In this document: one piece after another, positions 17,736 to 24,655 of the stretch | How the letters are laid out: the number at the start of each line of letters is the position of its first letter | Position numbering within the stretch: the first letter of the stretch is position 1 | Source: Cytophagaceae bacterium | Lineage (GTDB): Bacteria > Bacteroidota > Bacteroidia > Cytophagales > Spirosomataceae | Direction of reading: 5' to 3' | DNA length: 64,000 bases | NCBI GenBank assembly: GCA_027486845.1 | Contig: JAIXOL010000077.1 | Span: 1 to 64,000, forward strand | Made by a program: the position numbers and the translations under genes | The notes under the pieces: generated by a model | The model's database searches: none | Seen by the model: the letters and a program-made list of their open reading frames with translations, nothing else | What the model was told of the DNA's origin: nothing

Positions 17736-18563
17736 ATGAAACCAACACAAAAAACTATATCTTGGGAAATCGAACAAAAACCCATCTATTCAAATAATAG
17801 CCAGTTAAGAAACTACCAAGCAATTTTTAGAAACGATAACGGTCAACTCCTAAACGTAGCAAAAACAAGCTACACACCAACCCCCAACCAAAGATTTGTA
17901 GAAGTAGTTGAAAAAATGCAAGAAATTACAGGTTTTCCGCTGCAAACCTATGACGAATTCGAGGGAGGAAAAAAGGTTTTAGCATTTCTTGAATGTACCG
18001 AAGCAATCAAAGTTTACGGCTATGATTTTAAAGATTATATGATTATTGGCAACAGCCACGACAGCAGCACAGGCTTTTTTATGGGTAACAGTTCAAAAAT
18101 GATTCGTTGCTCAAATCGTTTTTCAAAAATCTTTCGTCAGTTGCAAGTACATCACACAAAAAACCATGATGTGAAAATTGATGGTTTACTCCGATACTTT
18201 GAAACGTATATGCGTGAGCGTAAAGAATTATACATCAAAATGGCACGAATGCACACCGCCAAAATTGAAAGTTCAATCAAAAAGGCATTAGTTGAGCGAT
18301 TGACAAGAATGAACGAGGAGGAAAAATTGGGTATTGCCGAACTCTCACCAAGAAAAAGAAATCTGATTGATAACATAAACGCATCAATCGAGAGAGAATG
18401 CCTTGATTTAGGCGATACCGCTTTTGGGCTATTACAAGGTATTACGCACCACACAACCCACGTAAGAAAAAATAAAGAAGAAGTTTTTGGGAACGTATTA
18501 GGCGGAGCCGCCCGAATCAACGAAGAAGCATTTAGATTCTGTGAACAATTAATTGCTGCCTGA
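17736..18563 (+). CDS. DUF932 phage/plasmid-like protein
   Basis: A 275-residue protein of the DUF932 / TIGR03299 family, found in phages and conjugative elements. Family signatures seen are YQAIFRNDNGQLLNVAKTSYTPTPNQ near the N-terminus, the central ASTGFFMGN-like segment (SSTGFFMGNSSKMIRCSN) and the C-terminal GLLQGITHHTTHVRKNKEEVFGNVLGG. Biochemical role is unknown. The stop codon TGA is supplied by the REP repeat at 18558-18577, so the present C-terminus may have been set by repeat insertion. Downstream genes follow on the same strand. Confidence 0.85.
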   Translation: MKPTQKTISWEIEQKPIYSNNSQLRNYQAIFRNDNGQLLNVAKTSYTPTPNQRFVEVVEKMQEITGFPLQTYDEFEGGKKVLAFLECTEAIKVYGYDFKDYMIIGNSHDSSTGFFMGNSSKMIRCSNRFSKIFRQLQVHHTKNHDVKIDGLLRYFETYMRERKELYIKMARMHTAKIESSIKKALVERLTRMNEEEKLGIAELSPRKRNLIDNINASIERECLDLGDTAFGLLQGITHHTTHVRKNKEEVFGNVLGGAARINEEAFRFCEQLIAA

Positions 18564-18577
18564 GCGTAGCCGAAGGC
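18558..18577. repeat. REP-family palindrome overlapping a stop codon
   Basis: GCCTGAGCGTAGCCGAAGGC. Its TGA is the stop of the DUF932 gene, and the ATG of the next small ORF follows immediately. Confidence 0.8.
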
Positions 18578-18736
18578 ATGTACAAATTTTCAACAAAAAA
18601 AGGGCTTGTATTCAGAACCGAATACAGCCCCTTAGAAATCTCAAAATTTTATCATTTTGATGCTTTCGACAGCAAAGCAAATAGATTTGTCATTCTGACA
18701 AAAGACGTAAATTTCAAAACATTTGAATTTATCTGA
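18578..18736 (+). CDS. Small hypothetical protein (52 aa)
   Basis: ATG at 18578, TGA at 18734-18736, encoding MYKFSTKKGLVFRTEYSPLE and so on to KTFEFI. The composition is like its neighbours, with alternating charged and aromatic residues and no membrane segment. It fills the gap between the DUF932 gene and the nuclease gene on the same strand, which supports it being real. Not recognised. Confidence 0.5.
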   Translation: MYKFSTKKGLVFRTEYSPLEISKFYHFDAFDSKANRFVILTKDVNFKTFEFI

Positions 18737-18758
18737 TAATCTTTCAATTAAATAAAAC

Positions 18759-19472
18759 ATGAAGAATACAAATATTTTTAGCTCCCCTTTAGGGGATGGG
18801 GGTTACCGCCAATATCCAGCAATTTCAAACAGTGATTTAACCGAATTTAGGGATTTTATTTTTGGAATCAAAAGGTTTAAACCAGTCAATACTTTTGCTT
18901 TCGGTAGTGCCTTCCACGAGGTTTTATTAGAACCCAAAGTACCCCACATTTTCCCCGATTCAGTTGATAAAGACCAAATTTTACATTTATCAAACAAAGT
19001 TCGAGAAAATAAATTTTGCAAATGGGCATTGCAATTTTCAAGAAAAGAACAAGGTTTTTTATTTGATGATGTCCAAACAAATTTACCTTGCAAAGCTAAA
19101 ATTGATATGGTTTTAAGCCAAAATCTAATTGTAGATTTCAAAACCACAAGCCAACGAAGCGAGGCAGCTTTTCTAAAATCTTGCTTAGAATACGAATACG
19201 ACCGCCAAGCAGCATTCTATTTAGATGCTGCCACAAATCACAATCATTTTGGTAGTCAAAGGAAAAGCAATATGAAGTTTATTTTTGTAGGAGTTCAGAA
19301 AAAAGCACCTTATGATTTATATATTTTCGATACTTCAAAAGATGCAGCTTTTATCGAACAGGGTAGAAAAAAACACAAAGCCCTATTACGCAGATGGAAA
19401 GAAATGGGAGGCGTTCCCAATGCTTTTGTACCATCCACATGGAATGTAGAACTTTTAAATCAAGCCGCCTAA
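18759..19472 (+). CDS. PD-(D/E)XK nuclease, RecE/exonuclease VIII-like
   Basis: A 237-residue protein of the PDDEXK exodeoxyribonuclease type. Visible motifs are FGSAFHEVLLEP (about 48-59), CKAKIDMV (acidic residue at motif II), LIVDFKTT (DxK, about 127-134) and YDRQAAFYLD (the motif IV glutamine). Expected role is 5'-3' resection of double-stranded DNA for recombination. Residues 8-15 (SSPLGDGG) are encoded by a CCCCTTTAGGGG palindrome that looks like an in-frame repeat insertion. The stop overlaps the next ATG (TAATG). Confidence 0.8.
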   Translation: MKNTNIFSSPLGDGGYRQYPAISNSDLTEFRDFIFGIKRFKPVNTFAFGSAFHEVLLEPKVPHIFPDSVDKDQILHLSNKVRENKFCKWALQFSRKEQGFLFDDVQTNLPCKAKIDMVLSQNLIVDFKTTSQRSEAAFLKSCLEYEYDRQAAFYLDAATNHNHFGSQRKSNMKFIFVGVQKKAPYDLYIFDTSKDAAFIEQGRKKHKALLRRWKEMGGVPNAFVPSTWNVELLNQAA

Positions 19473-19843
19473 TGTTTGAAATTTATTACAAAAAACTCCT
19501 TACATATCGTGAGGAGTTTTGGAAGCTAAATAGCCTAACGCTAAGAAACCGAAAACTTTCAACAATGGTACACGCAGCTAATATTTGCGGGATTGATTTA
19601 GTAGATTTTATTAGCGAATACGAAGGAGAAAAAGCAGAATTAGAATTTGCAAAAGCAAAAACCATTCTGCAAAAGCAAACTGAAAAGCAGACCGAGAAGC
19701 AGGCAGAAAAGCAAAAAGCAAGTTTTAAATGTCCTTTTTGCGAATACCATGCAGAAAGTTCAAAAAGCCTTTCAGGTCATTTGAAAAGACACAGCCCCAA
19801 GTACGATGTCTTCAATATGAAGACTCAAACAAGAGCAGTTTAA
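19472..19843 (+). CDS. C2H2 zinc-finger protein (123 aa)
   Basis: The ATG at 19472 overlaps the stop of the nuclease gene by one base, so this start is preferred to upstream in-frame codons. Residues 1-60 are helical; residues about 66-83 are a short tandem repeat (KQTEKQTEKQAEKQK); then comes FKCPFCEYH...SLSGHLKRHSP, an exact C-x2-C-x12-H-x3-H classical zinc finger with the usual Phe and Leu core positions. Such fingers are common in eukaryotes and rare in bacteria. Translational coupling to the nuclease suggests it helps target or regulate it on DNA (inference). Confidence 0.75.
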   Translation: MFEIYYKKLLTYREEFWKLNSLTLRNRKLSTMVHAANICGIDLVDFISEYEGEKAELEFAKAKTILQKQTEKQTEKQAEKQKASFKCPFCEYHAESSKSLSGHLKRHSPKYDVFNMKTQTRAV

Positions 19844-19866
19844 ATAATAAATGAAAGCTTTATAAA

Positions 19867-19900
19867 CCCCGATGCCTGAGCGAAGCCGAAGGCATCGGGG
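19867..19900 (+). terminator. REP-family hairpin acting as terminator
   Basis: CCCCGATGCC and GGCATCGGGG enclose TGAGCGAAGCCGAA (repeat core 19874-19893), followed by GCTTTTGC. It lies 24 bp after the zinc-finger gene. Confidence 0.6.
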
Positions 19901-19938
19901 GCTTTTGCACAGCTTTCGCACCCACCCTCCAGCCCTTC

Positions 19939-20030
19939 AAAATTTCTTTCCAATGGTCAAATAAGCCAATTTTTTAAGAGTGATAATTTAAAAAATCAGC
20001 TTATTTGACCTGAAAATCGAAAAGAAATTT
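19939..20030. repeat. Imperfect palindrome with perfect 12-bp stem
   Basis: AAATTTCTTT (from 19940) pairs with AAAGAAATTT (20021-20030); inside, GGTCAAATAAGC (19955-19966) pairs perfectly with GCTTATTTGACC (19999-20010), then TTTTTTAA with TTAAAAAA. Confidence 0.8.
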
Positions 20031-20136
20031 ACCAACCGCACCCACCCATCTCCACTCGGCTCACACGCTTGATAAGGTATTTATCTACTTTTCATCAACT
20101 CAACCTTTGCTACATAGCTGGGCATCCACCTAACTA

Positions 20137-20316
20137 CCTATCAGCAACAGCAAATTTACGAGACTGCCTAAGACAGCCGCAAGACCAAGCTCCGTTTGGA
20201 TAAAAAATCTCCATCTCGTTGCTTAAATATCGAGATAGTATTTTTTATCCAAAGTCTTGCACCCAAGCCCTACGGGTGGCTTAGGCAGCTCGTGTAGCAT
20301 GGGCGTTGCTGATAGG
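20137..20316. repeat. Long imperfect palindrome (about 180 bp)
   Basis: CCTATCAGCAAC (20137-20148) and GTTGCTGATAGG (20305-20316) are the ends; CTGCCTAAG/CTTAGGCAG, GCAAGAC/GTCTTGC and TTTGGATAAAAAAT (20195-20208) / ATTTTTTATCCAAA (20240-20253) continue the pairing to an ATCTCG/CGAGAT tip. Confidence 0.8.
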
Positions 20317-20353
20317 TTTCAGCCAAGGTTTCACTTTTATAATTTCAAATAAC

Positions 20354-20716
20354 ATGAAAAATTTACTCTGCATTTTCGCAATTGCCATCGTTTCAAGCAG
20401 CTTTGCCCAAGACACAACTAAAATCAGCTATCGAGGTAGAAACATTACTATGATAGCTTACCGCAATCCAACTCAAGATAAAAAGCTAAAAGAAGTACAA
20501 CTCAAATGCGATTCACTACAAATGTCATCGACTTGTAACGTCGCTCAAATTTGGGAAATTGAAGATGGGCTAAATGCACGAAAGGGAATTATCTACAAAG
20601 CCCTACATAACGAAGAAACCAAAGAAGTACATCAGAATGCAAAGAAGTATTTCACAGTTTGTAGAGGTAACTACGATAGATATAAAGCATGTGTACAAAA
20701 GAATGGGGTGAAATAA
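20354..20716 (+). CDS. Small secreted hypothetical protein (120 aa)
   Basis: The ATG at 20354 gives a clear signal peptide (MKNLLCIFAIAIVSSSFAQ, cleavage after Ala-Gln region); an upstream in-frame start at 20306 would bury it. The mature protein of about 100 residues is basic and hydrophilic with four cysteines (two near CDSLQMSSTC, two near VCRGNYDRYKAC), which may form disulfides in the periplasm. Not recognised. It is flanked on both sides by long palindromes. Confidence 0.6.
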   Translation: MKNLLCIFAIAIVSSSFAQDTTKISYRGRNITMIAYRNPTQDKKLKEVQLKCDSLQMSSTCNVAQIWEIEDGLNARKGIIYKALHNEETKEVHQNAKKYFTVCRGNYDRYKACVQKNGVK

Positions 20717-20836
20717 CCCCTTTTTTCTTCCTTCTCGCAAGGCCAATGCACAGAAGCGGTTCGGAATAAATTACGTTTCCCCAATGCTTCTCCATACGCA
20801 CATATTTACACACAAGTCACTTGCAATTTAGCCGTT

Positions 20837-20950
20837 GTGGTGGCGGTTGCAAGGGTTCGCTACGCCAGTCTGCTATTTAGCTAAGCAAAGGCAAACGCAC
20901 CTTAAACCGCATCCTGCCCTTGCAACCGAGGGGATAAACCCCGCCACCAC
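20837..20950. repeat. Imperfect palindrome before the A-depleted block
   Basis: GTGGTGGCGGTTGCAAGGG (20837-20855) pairs with CCCTTGCAACC (20917-20927) plus CCGCCACCAC (20941-20950), with a 13-nt insertion in the right arm. Confidence 0.75.
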
Positions 20951-20952
20951 TT

Positions 20953-21400
20953 TTGGGCTGCTTGTCATTTTCCGTTCCTTGCGTGTTGCTTGGCTTCCCG
21001 TTGGCGGCGGTTCCGCCCTTTCTCCTTTTCTCATCATGTTCTTCGGTTGTTCCTTCGCTCTTTCGTTCCGTTTGTCGGGGCTTGGTTATCCAGTGGTTGC
21101 TTGGGCTGGTTCTGCGGCCACTCGTCCTTTTGTTGCTGCGGCTGCTTTGGTGCCAGGTGTTCAGTGGGTTGCTGCCCAGCGTGTCACCTCCTCAGCTTTT
21201 CTCTTTGCGGTGGCTGGTCTTTTGCTTCCTCGTCCTGCCTTGGTTTCTTGGCTCGTGTCCTTCTCGGGCGTGGTGGTCGTCTGCTCGGCTGGCTGGCGGG
21301 TGTTCCTGCTCCGTGCCTTGCTTGGCCGTCCAGTGGTTTTGGTTGGCGGCCCCATCTCGCTCGGGCTTTGGCTGCCATAGCCAAAGGATTCAATGAATAA
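20953..21400. other. GC-rich, A-depleted strand-asymmetric block
   Basis: In an AT-rich window this 450-bp stretch is rich in G, C and T but nearly free of A on the plus strand. Three plus frames are open at once here (20835-21380, 20953-21396, 20990-21400), which is the expected result of lacking A, since all stop codons contain A. None gives a recognisable protein. The minus-strand reading is Lys/Arg/Pro/Gln-rich and low in complexity. Function unknown. Confidence 0.7.
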
Positions 21401-21510
21401 TGGTAATTAGGAGTATTACATGATTGATTTTAATTTTGCAAAAATATCATGTCCATCACAAAACCATTTTTGTCCACTTTAAGTCAGGTTATTATTTGTA
21501 AACTAACAAA

Positions 21511-21642
21511 ATGTCTATATTTGTTATCATGAATAAAAAACTTTTTAGAGCTGCATTTATCTCATCACCAATAATAGGAATAATCGGAAGTACATCATTA
21601 TATCTTATTGATAACCTAATTATTACAAAAAATCAAAAATGA
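21511..21642 (+). CDS. Small membrane protein coupled to the glycosylase gene
   Basis: An ORF of 43 codons from ATG 21511 (37 from ATG 21529) with one hydrophobic helix (FISSPIIGIIGSTSLYLI). Its TGA overlaps the next gene's ATG (ATGA), the arrangement of translational coupling. A TTG-N19-20-TATATTTG promoter-like sequence overlaps the first ATG (about 21496-21522), so this could instead be a short leader. Not recognised. Confidence 0.4.
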   Translation: MSIFVIMNKKLFRAAFISSPIIGIIGSTSLYLIDNLIITKNQK

Positions 21643-22313
21643 CATTGAAAAGTGAGGAGTTTTTAGCAAAAGCTGACCCAATTCTTGAAAAGATAATACT
21701 TCAAGTAGCTAAACCTGCAATTATATCTACCAAAGATGTTTTTTATGATTTGATGAGTTGTGTTTTAGAACAACAAATTCATTACCGAAGCACAAAAAGG
21801 ATTTTTCAGAAAATGCTCAACTCGGCAAACTTGGAAAGACTCAGCATAGATAATTTCCAAGTTTTTGAAGAAAAATCGTTTGGAAACGTTAAGTTGGCCA
21901 TGGGTAAATATGAAACCATCGTGAGAATTTTAGAATTTTGGGAAGTAAACAATATCAATTGGCAGACGTTGAGTGATGAAGAAATAACTTCAAAATTATC
22001 CTCAATTAAAGGTATTGGTAAATGGACGATTGATATGATTTTACTTTACACATTAGAGCGACCAAACGTTTTCCCTTACGATGATTTTCACCTAAAGCAA
22101 ATCATGGTTTTGCCATATGGACTCGATGAAAAAGTAAGGTTAAAAGCTCAAATGTTAAAAATTCCAGAAAAATGGGGAAATCAGAAATCATTAGCAGTAT
22201 CGTATTTGTTAGAATGGAAAAACTTTAAAAAAATGCAACGAGCAAGAACCGATTTACAGAGACATACTGACTGTTTTTTTGTTAGCATTTCAAATATTGA
22301 AGTGAGTTGCTAA
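21639..22313 (+). CDS. DNA-3-methyladenine glycosylase II family protein
   Basis: A 224-residue HhH-GPD base-excision glycosylase of the AlkA type. VLEQQIHYRSTKRIFQKM matches the helix that contacts the base; LSSIKGIGKWTIDMILLYTLERPNVFPYDDFHLKQ holds the helix-hairpin-helix and the catalytic aspartate (DDFHLK, with the conserved Asp). It would remove alkylated purines such as 3-methyladenine. It lacks the N-terminal TBP-like domain of E. coli AlkA, as many short homologues do. The last 25 residues after KKMQRART do not match what I expect for the family and may be a divergent tail. Confidence 0.85.
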   Translation: MTLKSEEFLAKADPILEKIILQVAKPAIISTKDVFYDLMSCVLEQQIHYRSTKRIFQKMLNSANLERLSIDNFQVFEEKSFGNVKLAMGKYETIVRILEFWEVNNINWQTLSDEEITSKLSSIKGIGKWTIDMILLYTLERPNVFPYDDFHLKQIMVLPYGLDEKVRLKAQMLKIPEKWGNQKSLAVSYLLEWKNFKKMQRARTDLQRHTDCFFVSISNIEVSC

Positions 22314-22564
22314 AGTAATTCTTTTTTTACTATTTTTCCAAAACCCTTCAACAAAGTTCTTGCTTTAACATGCAGCATTATATAAAGGATTGATAGTTAA
22401 TGAATTAAATCTAAAATTGCTAAAAGGACATCATAATGCTGGTCGTTGGAAAAATTGTTCGCTAATACAAAGACTATTACGAATATTTATGAGTTACCTC
22501 CAAGCGTAACGAACGACATAGACTAACACATACGATAAAAAAATCAACACTTCTATTTAAGTAA

Positions 22565-22599
22565 TTCTAAATTTCTTCTAAATTCAAATTGTAAATTTG
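22565..22599 (+). promoter_or_regulatory. Response-regulator site and -7 box of the two-component operon
   Basis: TTCTAAATTTCTTCTAAATT (22565-22584) occurs identically at 24597-24616 before the TonB receptor gene. It is made of 11-bp direct repeats, as OmpR-family regulators bind. TAAATTTG (22592-22599) is a consensus -7 box only 4 bp before the ATG, so the mRNA may be leaderless. No TTG -33 is present; the site occupies its place, suggesting activation. Confidence 0.6.
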
Positions 22600-22603
22600 T
22601 CGA

Positions 22604-23278
22604 ATGAAAATCTTGATTGTAGAAGACGAAAAGGAATTGGCCAAAGACATAGTAAAATATTTGTCTGGGCAAAATTATGTTTGTGAAGTAGCTGAAAACT
22701 ACCATCAGGCAATTGAAAAAATCACTATTTATCAATACGATTGTATTCTGTTGGATTTAATGTTACCTGACGGAAGTGGACTTGCCCTGTTGGAAATTGT
22801 GAAACAAGAAAACAAACAAGATGGTGTTATCATTATTTCTGCAAAAAATTCTATTGAAGACAAGGTAAAAGGATTACATATAGGAGCTGATGATTATTTA
22901 GCTAAACCTTTTCATCTTTCAGAGTTAGCAGCAAGAATACACGCTATTATTCGTCGGAAACAGTTTGATAGTTCAAACATTATTCAGCAGAATGAAGTAA
23001 AGATTGACTTGTTAGCCAAGACTGTAAAAGTGAATGGCATTGAAATTTCATTGACAAAAAAAGAACTGGATTTGTTGTTATTTTTCATCGGAAATAAAAA
23101 CCGTGTTATCTCAAAAGGGGGCTTAGCAGAGCATTTATCTGGTGACCTTGCCGATATGTTTGACAATCACGATTTTGTTTATGCACACGTTAAAAATTTG
23201 AAAAAGAAATTAACGGACGCCAATTATGGTAATTATATTAAAACAATTTACGGAACTGGCTATAAGTGGGAGATATGA
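22604..23278 (+). CDS. OmpR-family response regulator
   Basis: A 224-residue regulator. The receiver domain (1-120) has the acidic pair ED (7-8), phospho-acceptor D51 in CILLDLMLPDGSG, and the conserved Lys in ADDYLAKPF. The winged-helix output domain (about 128-224) ends in the characteristic VYAHVKNLKKKL...YIKTIYGTGYKW. Its stop overlaps the kinase start by 4 bp. It probably autoregulates and controls the TonB-dependent protein downstream through the shared 20-bp site. The signal sensed is unknown. Confidence 0.93.
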   Translation: MKILIVEDEKELAKDIVKYLSGQNYVCEVAENYHQAIEKITIYQYDCILLDLMLPDGSGLALLEIVKQENKQDGVIIISAKNSIEDKVKGLHIGADDYLAKPFHLSELAARIHAIIRRKQFDSSNIIQQNEVKIDLLAKTVKVNGIEISLTKKELDLLLFFIGNKNRVISKGGLAEHLSGDLADMFDNHDFVYAHVKNLKKKLTDANYGNYIKTIYGTGYKWEI

Positions 23279-24561
23279 GTAATAAACTATTGAATAAAAC
23301 GCTTCGTCCTCAATTGCTCTTTGCATTTATCTTGTTTGCATTGAGTATTCCTACTTATTTTCTAATGGTAGATTGGATTTGGCTAAAAGAATTGGATGAA
23401 AATAATCAATTAATTGCACAGCGTATCGAAAATGAATTTAACAAACAGAAAATTGGTGACGAAAAATTAGTAGAAAAAATCCAATTTTGGAATGAAATTC
23501 AATCCATAGGGAAAATTGAACCAGCATTTCAACTTTTTGTCAATGATAGTGTTTACACTATTCGTAAGCCAAACTTGTATTCAACAAAGGAAGAAGTTAA
23601 TCGTTTTCGATGCATGGTGAAAAATATAAAAATAAACAACAAAGAATTCACACTTACGATTGAATCTAATGTAGAAGAAAGTGAAGAAACACTTTCTTAC
23701 ATTTCTTTAGTTACATTTTTTCTTTTTCTAATTTTGTTACTTGGCTTTTGGATTTTAAACCAACGATTATCAAAAGAAATATGGCAACCATTTTTTAATT
23801 CACTCGAAAAATTAAAGAATTTTGACTTAACAACAAGGCAAAGTATTTATTTTGATAAAACTGATACAAAAGAATTTGAAGAACTAAATCAGACCTTGCA
23901 AAAGTTGATTGAAAAAAATATTTCTGTTTACACGCAACAAAAAGAGTTTATTGAAAATGCCTCTCATGAATTGCAAACACCTTTGGCTGTTTTGAAATCC
24001 AAATTGAATTTGCTTTTGCAGAATAAAAACCTCACTAATGAACAATCTGAAATAATAAATGCCATAGAGTTAACTCTTTCAAGAGTATCAAGAATAAACA
24101 AAAACTTATTGCTATTGGCTAAAATTGAAAACGAACAGTTTGCATCAACAGAAAATATTGAAATCTCTGAATTAATAAAAGAAACCCAAGAATTGTTTTC
24201 TGATTACATCAATGATAAGCGAATTTCAGTTAGTTGTAATCTTGTCGAAAATTTTAGAATTTCTATCAACAAAACTTTGTTTGAAATATTTGTTAGCAAT
24301 TTACTTATAAATGCCATAATACACAATACCATAAACGGAACGATACTTATCAATTTAAATAATAAAATATTGACGATATCCAACACTGGTAATTCTTCTT
24401 TGAACCCTAATAAATTATTCGAGCGATTTGCAGTTTCTTCTTCTCAGACAACAAATAGCGGACTTGGACTTGCTATTATAAAAGAAATTTGTAATCGTTA
24501 TCAATGGCAAATAAGTTATTCGTTCAAGAATAATCTTCATTCCTTTTCTGTGGAGTTCTAA
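23275..24561 (+). CDS. Sensor histidine kinase
   Basis: The ATG at 23275 overlaps the regulator stop (ATGA), so it is chosen over GTG 23266. 428 residues: a short cytoplasmic start, TM1 (about 13-32, LFAFILFALSIPTYFLMV), a periplasmic domain of about 110 residues, TM2 (about 140-160, LVTFFLFLILLLGFWIL), then HisKA with phospho-accepting His in ENASHELQTPLAVLKSK, and HATPase_c with N-box (LLINAIIHN) and G-boxes (SGLGLAIIKEIC). Partners with the adjacent regulator. The tandem with a downstream TonB-dependent protein suggests control of envelope uptake or remodelling. Confidence 0.93.
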   Translation: MSNKLLNKTLRPQLLFAFILFALSIPTYFLMVDWIWLKELDENNQLIAQRIENEFNKQKIGDEKLVEKIQFWNEIQSIGKIEPAFQLFVNDSVYTIRKPNLYSTKEEVNRFRCMVKNIKINNKEFTLTIESNVEESEETLSYISLVTFFLFLILLLGFWILNQRLSKEIWQPFFNSLEKLKNFDLTTRQSIYFDKTDTKEFEELNQTLQKLIEKNISVYTQQKEFIENASHELQTPLAVLKSKLNLLLQNKNLTNEQSEIINAIELTLSRVSRINKNLLLLAKIENEQFASTENIEISELIKETQELFSDYINDKRISVSCNLVENFRISINKTLFEIFVSNLLINAIIHNTINGTILINLNNKILTISNTGNSSLNPNKLFERFAVSSSQTTNSGLGLAIIKEICNRYQWQISYSFKNNLHSFSVEF

Positions 24562-24596
24562 AATATCTTATCGACTTTTTCAATTTGTGTTCTTTC

Positions 24597-24630
24597 TTCT
24601 AAATTTCTTCTAAATTGCTTCTCATCTTTG
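24597..24630 (+). promoter_or_regulatory. Response-regulator site upstream of the TonB receptor gene
   Basis: Identical 20-bp site (24597-24616) followed after 6 bp by CATCTTTG (24623-24630), a near-consensus -7 box; the spacing matches the regulator promoter (7 bp). A further half-repeat GCTTCTC follows. Confidence 0.6.
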
Positions 24631-24655
24631 CATTATAATTTAAATTCTATAAGCA

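Noticed and set aside
20835-21396. Long plus-strand ORFs (181, 147 and 136 codons) in three frames
   Set aside because: All three frames are open together because A is almost absent; composition is biased and no domain is seen.
22381-22508. Possible degenerate coding remnant (YKGLIVNELNLKLLKGHHNAG)
   Set aside because: Too short, stops on both sides, and no family recognised.
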